NCBI GenBank assembly: GCA_910586755.1
Contig: CAJUJM010000039.1
Location: 1 to 40,329 of the forward strand
Direction of reading: 5' to 3'
DNA: 40,329 nucleotides
From: an uncultured Lachnospiraceae bacterium
GTDB taxonomy: Bacteria > Bacillota > Clostridia > Lachnospirales > Lachnospiraceae
Shown: piece after piece, positions 14,446-24,700 of the stretch
How the letters are laid out: every line of letters starts with the position of its first letter
Numbering within the stretch: position 1 is the stretch's first letter
Translations under genes and position numbers: made by a program
The notes under the pieces: generated by a model
Told to the model about the DNA's origin: nothing
What the model saw: only the letters and a program-made list of their open reading frames with translations
Databases searched by the model: none

Positions 14446-16302
14446 CTTCACCGGCCCCAGATATTCTCTTACAAACCGGGAAACCTCCTGCTTTTTGTGG
14501 TATCGTTCTTTGGTAAAATAGACATGAAGCCGGTCTTTTGCCCGGGTCATTGCCACATAAAACATCCGTCTCTCTTCTTCCAGATCCGCTTTTAAAACAG
14601 CTTTGTTGTGAGGGGTAACTCCCTCATTGGCATCTGGAATGTAAACCACCGGATACTCCAGGCCTTTGGCGCTGTGCATGGTCATAACCGACACACTGTC
14701 TTCGCTGTTTTCCCATGGTTTTTCTGATTGCCGGGCTTTTTCTGTCAATTCTTCTTTATATTCTCTCATATGATCAGTCCATGCATCTACTGTCTGATAT
14801 CCGGCGGCGCTCTCTAAAAGCTGATCCCCAATCTCCAACAGCTCCTCTGCATTCAGCCTCCGATCCCTGGCATATTCCCGCAGGTAATCGTCGTATCCAA
14901 CGGCTTTTCGGATATAATTTACCGCCTTTGCCGGAGCCATATTTTTTATAATTTCCAGATCCGATTCCAACTGTTCCAGCCGCTCTACCATCCAGTCTTT
15001 TTCCTGATAAAAGGACTTCAGCCGCTCAAAATCCACCTGAGGATCCTCAAAAGCATCCCTGCTTATGTAGCGCTTGGGGCGGTTAATAATTTTTAAAAAC
15101 TGTCCTCTTTCCCGGTTTCCCCGGGCGATAGAAACATAGGTAAGTATATCTCTGGAAATCCAGTGTTCATACAGATTGGGAAGAGTATCCCGCATCCGAA
15201 AAGGAATATTATATTCCATGAACTTCTCTATCAGAAGCCTGGCTCCTCCATTGGTGCGGAATAAAACCGCCATATGGCTGTAAGAAATCCCGGCCTGGTG
15301 ATAGTCCCGAATTTCCTCCGCCATGGCGGAAACTTCCTGTCTGGCATCCTCAAAAACCCTGGTAATCACCGGCTTTCCCTGACCTCTGGCTCCGGAAAGC
15401 TCCTTGAAAAACCGTTTGTCATTGTGGGAAATCAGCCGCCCTGCCGCCTCTATAATCTCCTGGGACGAGCGGTAATTGACATTAAGAAGAACCTTTTTTG
15501 CTCCTGGATAATCCTTCTCAAAGCCAAGCATAATCTCGGGCCTGGATCCCCGGAAACGGTAGATGGACTGATCGTCATCCCCTACAATAAACAAATTATT
15601 TTCCGGCAGGGCCAGCATTTTTACAATCTCATACTGAATTCGGTTAATGTCCTGAAATTCATCAATAAGCAGATACCGATACTTATTCTGCCAGGCAGAC
15701 AAAATATCTCTTCGCTGGCAAAGCAGCTCATAGCACATAGTCAGCATATCGTCAAAGTCCACCAGGGCCCTCTGTCTTAAAAACCTGTCATACCCCTGAT
15801 ACAAAGCCCGGAAAACCTCTTCCCCGCAGCTTTTGGAGTAATAATGCTCCAGGCTTAGCATGTCTCCCTTTACTGTGCTGATTTCGCTCAATACAGAGCC
15901 GATAAACTCGTTTTCGTCTTCCACGTCTAAATTCAGTTGATCCATATAGTCCCGGATACATTGGACTTTCTGTTCCTCCCGAACAATATTGGCGGCGGTA
16001 AAGCCGTAAGCCAGCTTTAATATCCGGAAAAAAACGGAGTGGAAGGTGCCAAAGCTGACCCTTCCACTTACCGCTGTATTTTCTTGCCGGGACATTTTAT
16101 CGTAGCGCTCTTCCATCTCTCTGGCCGCCGCCCTGGTGAAAGTAATCACCAAAAGGGACGAAGGGTTTACGCCCTGATGCCGGGTCAGGCAAAAAATCCG
16201 GTTGGTAATCACCGTGGTTTTTCCGGAACCAGGACCTGCTAATACCAGCATTGGGCCATCCTTGTGGAGGATAGCCTGCTTCTGCGCTTCATGAAATGCC
16301 AT
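14443..16302 (-). CDS. UvrD/PcrA-like SF1A DNA helicase
   Basis: A 619-residue ATP-dependent 3'-5' helicase. The Walker A motif is GPGSGKTT (23-30). Also present are LVITFTRAAAREM (Ia), the DEFQD motif II, GDDDQSIYRFRGS (III), NYRS (IV), the VMTMHSAKGLEYPVVYIPD block (V) and the VAMTRAKDRLHV motif (VI). It is about 100 residues shorter than typical PcrA and lacks the extended C-terminus that binds RNA polymerase, so it is a PcrA-like paralogue and not a sure PcrA. I chose ATG 16302 for its AAAGGA site over an upstream in-frame TTG at 16335. Confidence 0.9.
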   Translation of the reverse strand: MAFHEAQKQAILHKDGPMLVLAGPGSGKTTVITNRIFCLTRHQGVNPSSLLVITFTRAAAREMEERYDKMSRQENTAVSGRVSFGTFHSVFFRILKLAYGFTAANIVREEQKVQCIRDYMDQLNLDVEDENEFIGSVLSEISTVKGDMLSLEHYYSKSCGEEVFRALYQGYDRFLRQRALVDFDDMLTMCYELLCQRRDILSAWQNKYRYLLIDEFQDINRIQYEIVKMLALPENNLFIVGDDDQSIYRFRGSRPEIMLGFEKDYPGAKKVLLNVNYRSSQEIIEAAGRLISHNDKRFFKELSGARGQGKPVITRVFEDARQEVSAMAEEIRDYHQAGISYSHMAVLFRTNGGARLLIEKFMEYNIPFRMRDTLPNLYEHWISRDILTYVSIARGNRERGQFLKIINRPKRYISRDAFEDPQVDFERLKSFYQEKDWMVERLEQLESDLEIIKNMAPAKAVNYIRKAVGYDDYLREYARDRRLNAEELLEIGDQLLESAAGYQTVDAWTDHMREYKEELTEKARQSEKPWENSEDSVSVMTMHSAKGLEYPVVYIPDANEGVTPHNKAVLKADLEEERRMFYVAMTRAKDRLHVYFTKERYHKKQEVSRFVREYLGPVK

Positions 16303-16369
16303 AAATTCCTTTCTCTGACACAAGGTCTGTTTCAACCTGTCTCATAGTATATTATCCGGTAGATTTTCT

Positions 16370-17824
16370 TTATTTCGAAAGGAGATCTATCCCCTTGCGG
16401 ATTCTCTTTAACGATTCTTCTTTTCCCAAAATCTCCAGAATCTCTGTGGCCCCTGCCGGGGTCATCTGCTTGCCGGATACGGCGGTGCGGACAGGCCACA
16501 TAACAAACCCGGTCTTTACGCCTTTTCCGCTTACATATTGAGACAGCCTTTCGTAGAGCGCGTCATTGGAAAAATCCTCCTGAGCTTCCAAAATAGGCAA
16601 AATCTCCTGTAAAGTCTCCAGAGAATTTTCCTGGGTGGTCTTCATCTTTTTATGGGCATACATAGATGGGTCATATTCCGGTAGCTCTTCAAAGAAATCG
16701 ATATGATCCCGGATCTCCGGGAATACCTCAATCCGGGTTTTTACCATGGCGGCAATCTTCTTTAAGTCCAAATCCTTTTTTATGACTTCTTTTAAGAAGG
16801 GCTCAGCCATGCTGTAAAACTTGTCAAAATCCATGGCTTTCATGTATTCGCCGTTCATCCAGCGAAGCTTGGTCATATCAAATACTGCCGGAGATTTACT
16901 CATTCTGTGGTAATCAAAATCTCTTACCATTTCTTCCAGGGAGAAGATCTCCCGGTTGTCCTCCGGGGACCAGCCTAAAAGAGCCACATAGTTTACCACT
17001 GCCTCGGAGATAAATCCCTGTTCAATCAAATCCTCATAGGAGGAATGGCCGCTTCTTTTGCTTAACTTTTTATGTTCCTCATTGGTAATTAAGGGACAGT
17101 GGACATATACCGGAACTTCCCAGCCAAAAGCGTCATAAAGGCGGTTATATTTGGGGGATGAGGACAGGTATTCATTGCCCCGGACCACATGGGTAATGCC
17201 CATTAAATGATCATCCACCACATTTGCAAAATTGTAGGTGGGGTAACCGTCAGACTTAATTAAAACCATGTCGTCTAATTCATCGTTGTTTACCGAAATA
17301 TCCCCGTAAATCTCATCATGAAAAGTGGTAACACCCTCTGTCGGGTTATTCTGACGAATCACATAAGGCACGCCTGCCGCCAGCTTTTCCTCAATTTCTT
17401 CTTTGGAAAGGCTGAGGCAATGCTTATCATAAACCATGATCTCTTCGCCGTTTACAGTCTTTTTTAAAGACTCTAAACGCTCCTGAGTGCAAAAGCAGTA
17501 ATATGCCTCGCCTTTTTCAATAAGCTTTTTCGCATATTCCAAATAGATTCCTGAAGCCTGGCGCTCACTCTGAACATAGGGGCCTGCTCCTTTATCTTTG
17601 TCCGGGCCTTCATCGTGGATCAGTCCGGTCTTTTCTAAGGTGCGGTAAATGATCTCCACTGCCCCTTCCACGTAGCGCTCCTGATCCGTATCCTCAATCC
17701 GCAGCAGAAAATCGCCTCCTTCATGCTTGGCAATCAGATAGGCATACAATGCGGTTCTTAAATTTCCAACGTGCATCCGTCCCGTAGGGCTTGGCGCGTA
17801 TCTGGTTCTTACTGTTTTACTCAT
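16370..17824 (-). CDS. gltX: Glutamyl-tRNA synthetase
   Basis: A 484-residue class I aminoacyl-tRNA synthetase that charges tRNA-Glu, and often tRNA-Gln in bacteria lacking GlnRS. The HIGH-type motif is PSPTGRMHVGN (11-21), and the KMSKS-type motif appears as KLSKRSGH in the middle of the protein. The RIEDTDQ segment and the C-terminal anticodon-binding domain are present. ATG 17824 has GGAGG 5 bases upstream, better placed than the in-frame ATG at 17836. It has its own strong promoter. Confidence 0.97.
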   Translation of the reverse strand: MSKTVRTRYAPSPTGRMHVGNLRTALYAYLIAKHEGGDFLLRIEDTDQERYVEGAVEIIYRTLEKTGLIHDEGPDKDKGAGPYVQSERQASGIYLEYAKKLIEKGEAYYCFCTQERLESLKKTVNGEEIMVYDKHCLSLSKEEIEEKLAAGVPYVIRQNNPTEGVTTFHDEIYGDISVNNDELDDMVLIKSDGYPTYNFANVVDDHLMGITHVVRGNEYLSSSPKYNRLYDAFGWEVPVYVHCPLITNEEHKKLSKRSGHSSYEDLIEQGFISEAVVNYVALLGWSPEDNREIFSLEEMVRDFDYHRMSKSPAVFDMTKLRWMNGEYMKAMDFDKFYSMAEPFLKEVIKKDLDLKKIAAMVKTRIEVFPEIRDHIDFFEELPEYDPSMYAHKKMKTTQENSLETLQEILPILEAQEDFSNDALYERLSQYVSGKGVKTGFVMWPVRTAVSGKQMTPAGATEILEILGKEESLKRIRKGIDLLSK

Positions 17825-17875
17825 GGGTTCCTCCATATACTAATCTATAAGAACTTATTTTTCACAATCTTTTTT

Positions 17876-17904
17876 ATTATAGCGCGAACACTAAAAAAAG
17901 ACAA
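17876..17904 (-). promoter_or_regulatory. Predicted sigma-A promoter of gltX
   Basis: TTGTCT (17899-17904) and TATAAT (17876-17881) on the minus strand are 17 bases apart, just downstream of the NA37 stop codon. Confidence 0.78.
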
Positions 17905-17906
17905 TG

Positions 17907-18920
17907 CTATTTTGAGGACAGATGTCCGATATTTTTAATAAGAACCGAAACCGTGCCGTCAGGATTCGTGATAAACTCTACCCGGTCAGGATTTCCGTAC
18001 TCTTCCATGGGAATGGTAATCTCGATTCCCGTATCTGTGGTAAGATGCTGTTTCTGAAATTTTTTAATAGTCTTTTCCGTCTTCGGTTCCACCACTGTGT
18101 GGGACAAGTTGTATTTATCCAGCTTTTCCGCCAACTCCTCCTGCATCTGGGGACTGTCGGAGAACACCTTTTCCTTAACCGTCTCTACATCCAAAGCGCC
18201 AGTCTCTTCCAGCTCTTTATAGATCAGGTTTTTTACTTCCATTTTCCGTTCCGTATCATCTTCCCCATAGTATTTCCGGTTTACCTGATCCACTGCCCTG
18301 GTAACAATGTCCATCCGGCTTTTCTGGGACAGAGGCGCATGACATTCCAAAAATATCTCGGAAAAGTACAGCCGTTTTTCCCCGTTAATCTCGTATTTTT
18401 TCTCTGTAAGCAGGATGCTGCCGTCGGATAAATCCACCACGCATGCCTCTGAAAGCCTCTGGCCCTGGCCCGGTAAAATAGCTCTCTGCAAGATAATATC
18501 ATTGCTGTTAGCGCCATCCTCCCCGGTTCTGGTCAGATGCGTATAGGAAGTGCGGTAATTCAGCTTTAAAATGCCTATATAGTCCTTTCCCCGGCAGCTA
18601 AACACCACCACCGCCATATCTCCGGCCGGGATATCAATGTTGGAATTCATAATAGAAAACAGCCGGTCCGCCAGCCTTCTGCTGGTTTCTGTAAAATTAT
18701 CCGGACTGCAGTCCCTTAAAAGTTCCATGGCCGGGGAGTTATCAGAAAATTGACATTCCTTCACATCATCGCTTTCCGTAAACTTTTCTATATGGCCTTT
18801 TAAAAAATCCCCTAAATCCGAACCCATCTCCATCTGGCAGTCGGAAAGCACCGGCATCCCCATAGAGGAATCCAGGATGTGGATAATGCCTGCTTTCATG
18901 ATCATATCATCTTTTTGCAT
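17907..18920 (-). CDS. NA37-type nucleoid-associated protein
   Basis: A 337-residue protein resembling the 37-kDa nucleoid-associated (NdpA/YejK-like, PF04245) family. Matching features are the N-terminal IIHILDSSMGMPVLSD, the central YIGILKLNYR and the C-terminal IEITIPMEEYGNPDRVEF. E. coli YejK associates with the nucleoid, but its role is unclear. AAAGGA lies 8 bases before the ATG. It starts 34 bases downstream of the second hybrid kinase gene and is probably co-transcribed with it. A functional link to signalling is unproven. Confidence 0.78.
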   Translation of the reverse strand: MQKDDMIMKAGIIHILDSSMGMPVLSDCQMEMGSDLGDFLKGHIEKFTESDDVKECQFSDNSPAMELLRDCSPDNFTETSRRLADRLFSIMNSNIDIPAGDMAVVVFSCRGKDYIGILKLNYRTSYTHLTRTGEDGANSNDIILQRAILPGQGQRLSEACVVDLSDGSILLTEKKYEINGEKRLYFSEIFLECHAPLSQKSRMDIVTRAVDQVNRKYYGEDDTERKMEVKNLIYKELEETGALDVETVKEKVFSDSPQMQEELAEKLDKYNLSHTVVEPKTEKTIKKFQKQHLTTDTGIEITIPMEEYGNPDRVEFITNPDGTVSVLIKNIGHLSSK

Positions 18921-18954
18921 AACTTGTTTCCTTTTCTTTTGATAAGCAGGCAGT

Positions 18955-21705
18955 TCAGACGGAACGTCCCAATACTTTATCCAAAGTCCGCATTAAAATA
19001 TCAACGTCAACCGGCTTTGCGATATGCCCATCCATCCCGCTACGCAGAGCCTCCTCTTTGTCCTCCTCAAAGGCGTTGGCGGTCATTACCAGAATGGGGA
19101 TCGACGCCAAGGCCCGATTTTCCAGCTTTCGGATCGCCCTGGCCGCCTCATAACCATTCATAACCGGCATTTGAATATCCATCAGAATGGCTTGAAAATG
19201 TCCCGGGCCGGATGATTTAAGCGTATCCACAGCATCTCTCCCGTTTCCTGCTACTTCTACAGTGAAGCCTGCTTCTTCCAAAAGAGCGGCGGCAATCTCC
19301 TGATTCAGCTCGTTATCCTCCACCAGCAGGATGTGACCTGTGCGGAGAACTTCCTGCTCATCAGCATTCTCCAAAACCCGCTCTCCATCATGGAGGCGAA
19401 GCGTAAGGGAAACCGTACACTCGGTTCCGGCGCCCTGCCTGCTGACCACTGTAATCGTTCCCTTCATCATGTCTACAATGTTCTTTGTAATAGACATACC
19501 CAGGCCGGATCCTTTAATCCCGCTGATGGTGGAATTACGCTCCCGCTCAAAGGGCTCGAAGATGTGGGATACAAACTCTTCGCTCATACCGATACCAGTA
19601 TCCTTGATGTGGAACTCATAATTTGCAAAGTCTGCCGGAGCATCCTCCTTTTCTATGATTCTCAGGCTGACCATTCCTCCCACAGGCGTATATTTTATGG
19701 CATTGCTCAGCAGATTCAAAAGAACCTGATTCAGCCGAATCCTGTCGCAGCAGACTTCCTCATGTCGAATGTCCGCAGCATCCAGGAGCAATTCCAACTG
19801 TTTGGCCTGGGCGTTTTCCTGTATACTGTTGCAGAGTTCGTGCAGAATGTCTTGCAGATTGCAGGGCTCTTCTATCAAATGGATTTTCCCGCTCTCAATA
19901 TTGCTCATATCCAGAATATCGTTGATCAAATTCAGCAGATGATTGCTGGAAATCCTGATTTTTTCCAGATATTCCGTTACTTGTTCCAGCTGGTCTATAT
20001 GGGTGATGGCCAAGTTTGTAAAGCCAATAATCGCGTTCATTGGGGTGCGGATGTCGTGAGACATATTGGAAAGGAAGGTGGTTTTCGCTTTGTTGGCCTG
20101 GTTTGCCAAAGCCAGCGCATCCTCCAGAATGGCATTTTTCTCCCGGGCGCTGCGGGTCTCCTCGTCCACACTCCGAAACCCCAAAACAATACCGTGGCTT
20201 TTCCCCCACTCTCCTACACGGGCGACCTTCATCTGGAAATACCGCAGCTCACCGCAGCAGGTAGTGCGGTAGTTGACAGAACAGATCTGACGTTCCGCCA
20301 AAGCCTGCTTTAAATGTTCCCGTGTCGCGGCTTTTTGCAGAATGCCTTTATCCTCCTCATAAACACCTGCTTCTATGTAACGGTCTATACAGCTCTCCAA
20401 AGACAGAGAGCCGGAAAAGATACTCTCCAATATGCCGTTTTTGCATTTACCAATCCGCAGGAGCTGACCGCCCCCGGTGTCCAGATCGAAAAAGCACACG
20501 AGGCTGTATTCCAAACCAAGGGCGGAAATCAGTTCCAGCTGGCGCTTCTCCGCTTCCTGCCGCTCTTGCTCCTCCTGGAGCTTTTTGGTGGTATAGTCCA
20601 GGACATACCGCTGGTAGAAGCGTTGGCCATCCTTTTCTATGAGTTTGATATTTCCCATAACATGAAGGATTTTCCCGTCCTTATGCTGGACGCGGTACTC
20701 TATGCTGGCGTTATCTCCTGGCTTTGTCAGAGAAGCAATCTTCTCCCTGATCCGTATTCTGTCTTCATCAAATACGGACGGCGCGGTCATGTTGAATCCA
20801 TCCCGTTCCAGATCAGTCTGGGACGCATAGCCGGATATCTCCAAGGCGGCCCGGTTGATGCTGATAATATGAGAGCCATCCAAAGTATGGCACATCACAC
20901 CGCAGTCCATGGAAGTAAAAATGGTTTCCAGCATCTGATTTTTGCGGATCAATTCCCGCGCATACGCCTGTTCCTTCGTCACGTCAATCCCAATGCCTAC
21001 GGTTCCCATTACGCTGCCATCCAGATCATACAGCGGAGACTTATATGTGGTGAGTATCCGCTGCTCCCCGCAGGCTTGAATGATCTCCTCGGAAACAAGG
21101 GTTTTCTGCGTCTCCATGACAATACGCTCCGACTCGATACAGGCGGGATCATCCTGCTCCACGTCCCAGATATAGGCGTGGCCCCGTCCCTCCACCTGGG
21201 CCTTGGTCTTGTTTACCGCGGTGCAGAAGCTGTCGTTTACCTTCTCGTGGATACCGCTCTTATCTTTGTACCAGACCAGATCCGGCGAGCTGTTGATGGC
21301 AGTCTCCAGGTATTGGCTGGTCTGCCAGTAGTCCACGCGGCTCTTGCGGCTCTGCTGCCAGCGCAGGAAGTGGAACTGCAATTCGGAATCAGGCATAGGC
21401 AACGTCCAGATGTCTGTTATCTCCGACAGGATATCCGTCAGGCTTTCCGACTGCCCCTGTTCAAGCAGCAGGATCAATTCCGCTTCCGGGCGTTTTTTTG
21501 CTGCCAGCACCCTGGCGGTCTCCGCTGCCTCCACCCCCCGCAGATCGGCCCAAATCACGTCTGCCTTTGCTGCAAGAGAAGGGTCTAATTCCTGGCTTTC
21601 AAAGAACTCATGGGTAAATGCCTGCAAAGGCGGCATCGCCCGGAAAAGTTCCGGTAGTTTTTCCTCTCGCCCAAGGTAATAAAGTCGCATATGGCAATGA
21701 TACAT
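18955..21705 (-). CDS. Cytosolic hybrid histidine kinase with PAS-like domains and a receiver
   Basis: A 916-residue hybrid sensor kinase without transmembrane segments. After an N-terminal receiver-like domain (about 5-115) come two or three PAS-like modules (about 130-520). Next are HisKA with phosphoacceptor H550 (NMSHDIRTPMNAIIGF), HATPase_c (N box LLSNAIKYTP, G1 DTGIGM, G2 GSGLGM) and a receiver domain with D843 (LMDIQMP). ATG 21705 is preceded by GGAGGAG; ATG 21690 is a possible alternative. It follows the membrane kinase gene by 88 bases, and the two share a near-identical H-box. No DNA-binding output is fused or adjacent. Confidence 0.88.
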   Translation of the reverse strand: MYHCHMRLYYLGREEKLPELFRAMPPLQAFTHEFFESQELDPSLAAKADVIWADLRGVEAAETARVLAAKKRPEAELILLLEQGQSESLTDILSEITDIWTLPMPDSELQFHFLRWQQSRKSRVDYWQTSQYLETAINSSPDLVWYKDKSGIHEKVNDSFCTAVNKTKAQVEGRGHAYIWDVEQDDPACIESERIVMETQKTLVSEEIIQACGEQRILTTYKSPLYDLDGSVMGTVGIGIDVTKEQAYARELIRKNQMLETIFTSMDCGVMCHTLDGSHIISINRAALEISGYASQTDLERDGFNMTAPSVFDEDRIRIREKIASLTKPGDNASIEYRVQHKDGKILHVMGNIKLIEKDGQRFYQRYVLDYTTKKLQEEQERQEAEKRQLELISALGLEYSLVCFFDLDTGGGQLLRIGKCKNGILESIFSGSLSLESCIDRYIEAGVYEEDKGILQKAATREHLKQALAERQICSVNYRTTCCGELRYFQMKVARVGEWGKSHGIVLGFRSVDEETRSAREKNAILEDALALANQANKAKTTFLSNMSHDIRTPMNAIIGFTNLAITHIDQLEQVTEYLEKIRISSNHLLNLINDILDMSNIESGKIHLIEEPCNLQDILHELCNSIQENAQAKQLELLLDAADIRHEEVCCDRIRLNQVLLNLLSNAIKYTPVGGMVSLRIIEKEDAPADFANYEFHIKDTGIGMSEEFVSHIFEPFERERNSTISGIKGSGLGMSITKNIVDMMKGTITVVSRQGAGTECTVSLTLRLHDGERVLENADEQEVLRTGHILLVEDNELNQEIAAALLEEAGFTVEVAGNGRDAVDTLKSSGPGHFQAILMDIQMPVMNGYEAARAIRKLENRALASIPILVMTANAFEEDKEEALRSGMDGHIAKPVDVDILMRTLDKVLGRSV

Positions 21706-21793
21706 AATCCATCTCCTCCCCCAGAGATTTTTAAACACAAATAATAATATCCTTGCTTCCCCACAGGGTTGCATAAAAACAGAGCAGCGCCTC

Positions 21794-24700
21794 TTATGTC
21801 AGATATTTGCCCAGAACCTTTAAAAAGAGTTCGATGTCCAGAGGCTTGGCAATATGGGCGTTCATACCGCATTTCAAAGCATTTTCCCGATCCTCTTCCA
21901 TGGCGTTTGCCGTCATGGCAATAATGGGCATGGTTTTTACATCCTTCCGGGGCAGGGCACGAATGGTGCGCGTTGCCTCATAGCCGTCCATAATCGGCAT
22001 CTGCACGTCCATCAGAATGGCGTCGTAATAATATTCCCCGGCCTGACGCATCATAGCCACCGCATCTGTGCCATCGGGCGCGGACTCCACCGAGAAACCG
22101 GTTTCCTCCAAGATCGCTTCGGCAATTTCACGGTTGAGTTCATTGTCCTCCACCAGCAAAATCCGCTTGCCGCTAAAGTCTGCCGCCGTCCATGAGGATT
22201 CCTCTTTCTTCACAATCAGGTTATTGGCAAGCAATAAAGCAGATTTCAGATCAGACATGAACAGCGGCTTGGCACAGAATGCGGTGATACCCGCCTGCTT
22301 TGCCTCCACTTCAATATCTGTCCAGTCATAGGCAGTAAGAACAATGATGGGGGCTTCCTCTCCGATAACCGCACGAATACGGCGTGCAGTTTCAATCCCA
22401 CTGAGCTCGGGCATTTGCCAGTCAATAATATAGGTGTGGTAGGAGTCCCCCTCGTTGCAGGCGCTTTTAGCCCGGTAAACCGCTTCCTTGCCGGAGGTGG
22501 TCCATTCTGCCCGCATTCCAATCTGTTTGAGCATTCTGGATACGCTCTCACAGCTGTCACAGTCATCATCTACAACAAGGGCCCGTTGGTCTTCCAGTTC
22601 TTTGATCTGGGCGGCGTTTTTCTCCACATCCTGAAGCTTCAAGCTTAATTCCACCTGAAATTCGCTGCCTTTTCCCTTCTCACTTTGAACGCTGATGGTT
22701 CCGCCCATCATATCCACAATGTTCTTGGTAATTGCCATGCCAAGACCGGTCCCCTGAATGCCGGACTTGGTGGCGCTGGCCTCACGCTCAAACGGCTCAA
22801 AAACGTGTTCCGCAAATTCCGGGGCCATTCCGATACCATTATCCTTGATTGTGAAAACGTAATCTCCATAACCATGGCGGAAGGTGGTCTGCTGGCGGAT
22901 TCGGAAACTCACCATCCCGCCTGCCGGCGTGTATTTCACAGCGTTGCCCAGCAGATTCACAAAGACCTGACTCAGCTTCAGCGCATCTGCCACCACATCC
23001 TCATTGGCAACATCAAAGGTGTCAATAAACAGCTCCAGCTGCTTGGCCTTTACCTGGGGCTGGATGATATTGACCAGATTGTGGGTCAGCTCCGAGATGT
23101 TGCAGTCCTGTTCATTAATCTGCACCTTGCCGCTCTCGATACGGCTCATGTCCAGAATATCATTGATCAAGCTAAGTAAATGGTTGCTGGAGGCCAAAAC
23201 CTTTTGCAGGCAGTCCTTGACTTGATCCCGATTATCAATATGACTGATGGCAATGGTGGTAAAACCAATAATTGCGTTCATAGGGGTGCGGATATCGTGG
23301 GACATATTGGAAAGGAAGGTAGTCTTGGCCTGATTGGCATGCTGGGCCTGCATCAAAGCCTCCTGAAGCGCCTGGGTCTGCTCCCGCTGCTTCTGAACTT
23401 GATCCGTAATGTCCTTGCACACCACCATGACCATAATATCCCCGCTGCGCTCATCCTTGGTCATAATAAAGGACTGGCGGATACATATCTGCCGTTCTTC
23501 GGAGTCCCGCCACCAATAATCTGCTGTAATTTCCGGCTCTCCCTGCTCAAAGTGCTGCTTTAACTGCTCCAGATCGATAAGCGAAGCATAGTCCTCCTGT
23601 GACTCTTCCAGGACAAAAGCCCCCCATTTCTCAAAGCACACGGATGCTGCACATGGGGCGTTCAAGCCCAGTATTTTCATAAGGGAAGCTTGCCTGCCGT
23701 CTGTGTTGAATATTGCATCCTTCTCAATCATATTCTGTGTCAGGTTGAATTCAAATGTGCAAATAGCCGAAGCGGTGATGGCGATCCGGTACTGGCGCTC
23801 TTTGCGGTTCGCCACAGAGATCTCCTCCTGGGCCAGCCGCTCTTTCTCCTGCAGGCCGGTAATGTGCTCCTGGCTCTCCTCCAGCAAACGCCGCCGCTGC
23901 CTCTGGGCCTGGAGCAGAAGGATCAGAATGTAAACGGCAAACAGGCTAACCAGAATCGCCTGTAAAATCATTCCTGTTTGATTGGCATTCCGAATCATTG
24001 CCTGCGTTACGCTCTGCGGAAATGCCTGCACCAATATGTATTCACTGTTGGGAATACCGACTACACATAAATTGTCTGTTTTGCTCCCCGAAGCGCAGAT
24101 GAATCCCGCTTCATCCAAACCCTGTCGAAATACCTCCCAGGCGCTTTCGGCGGTCCCTGGGTCAATATAGCCGGAATCACACAGGACATCCAGAAGGGGC
24201 TTCTCATATGATTCGGCAGTGGAGGAGGCGATCACTGTTCCATCCGGGGCGCATAAAAAAGCTTCCGCCGGTGTGTCGAAATAGCTGGTGGAGAGCATTG
24301 ACTTCAGGTAATTCTCCGCCAGATACAGGCCCAGGATCACCCCGACAGGTTCATTCTCATGCAGAACGGGGGCGTAAGATACCGTCATCATCTGCCCTGT
24401 CAGCCGGGACTGAAGGATCTCCATGCCGCTTTCTCCCCGCATTCCCTTGATATAATAACCCCGGTCACTGCTGTCGATGGTCTCCCCGCTGGAGGTCAGG
24501 TAGACGCCATTGGCATCGGTAAAGCAAATAGCGTCAAAGACCGCGTTTTCCTCCATTCCCTTTAGAAAACCGGCATCAATCTCCGATTTGCCCTGTTCGG
24601 AGCTGAGCAGGTAGGCATAATTGCGTACCCGCAAAAGCGTGCTGTCAAACTCGCTTTCGATCCGCAGGGCCATCTGCCGGGAGGAATCTAACGCGTAATT

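Noticed and set aside
14443..16302. Naming the helicase pcrA outright
   Set aside because: It is about 100 residues shorter than PcrA and ends soon after motif VI, so only a UvrD/PcrA-like label is justified.
20314..21588. Long plus-strand open frame of 424 codons inside the cytosolic kinase gene
   Set aside because: It is antisense to a gene with clear PAS-like, HisKA and HATPase motifs and has no recognisable domain or ribosome site; long antisense frames are expected opposite GC-rich codons.
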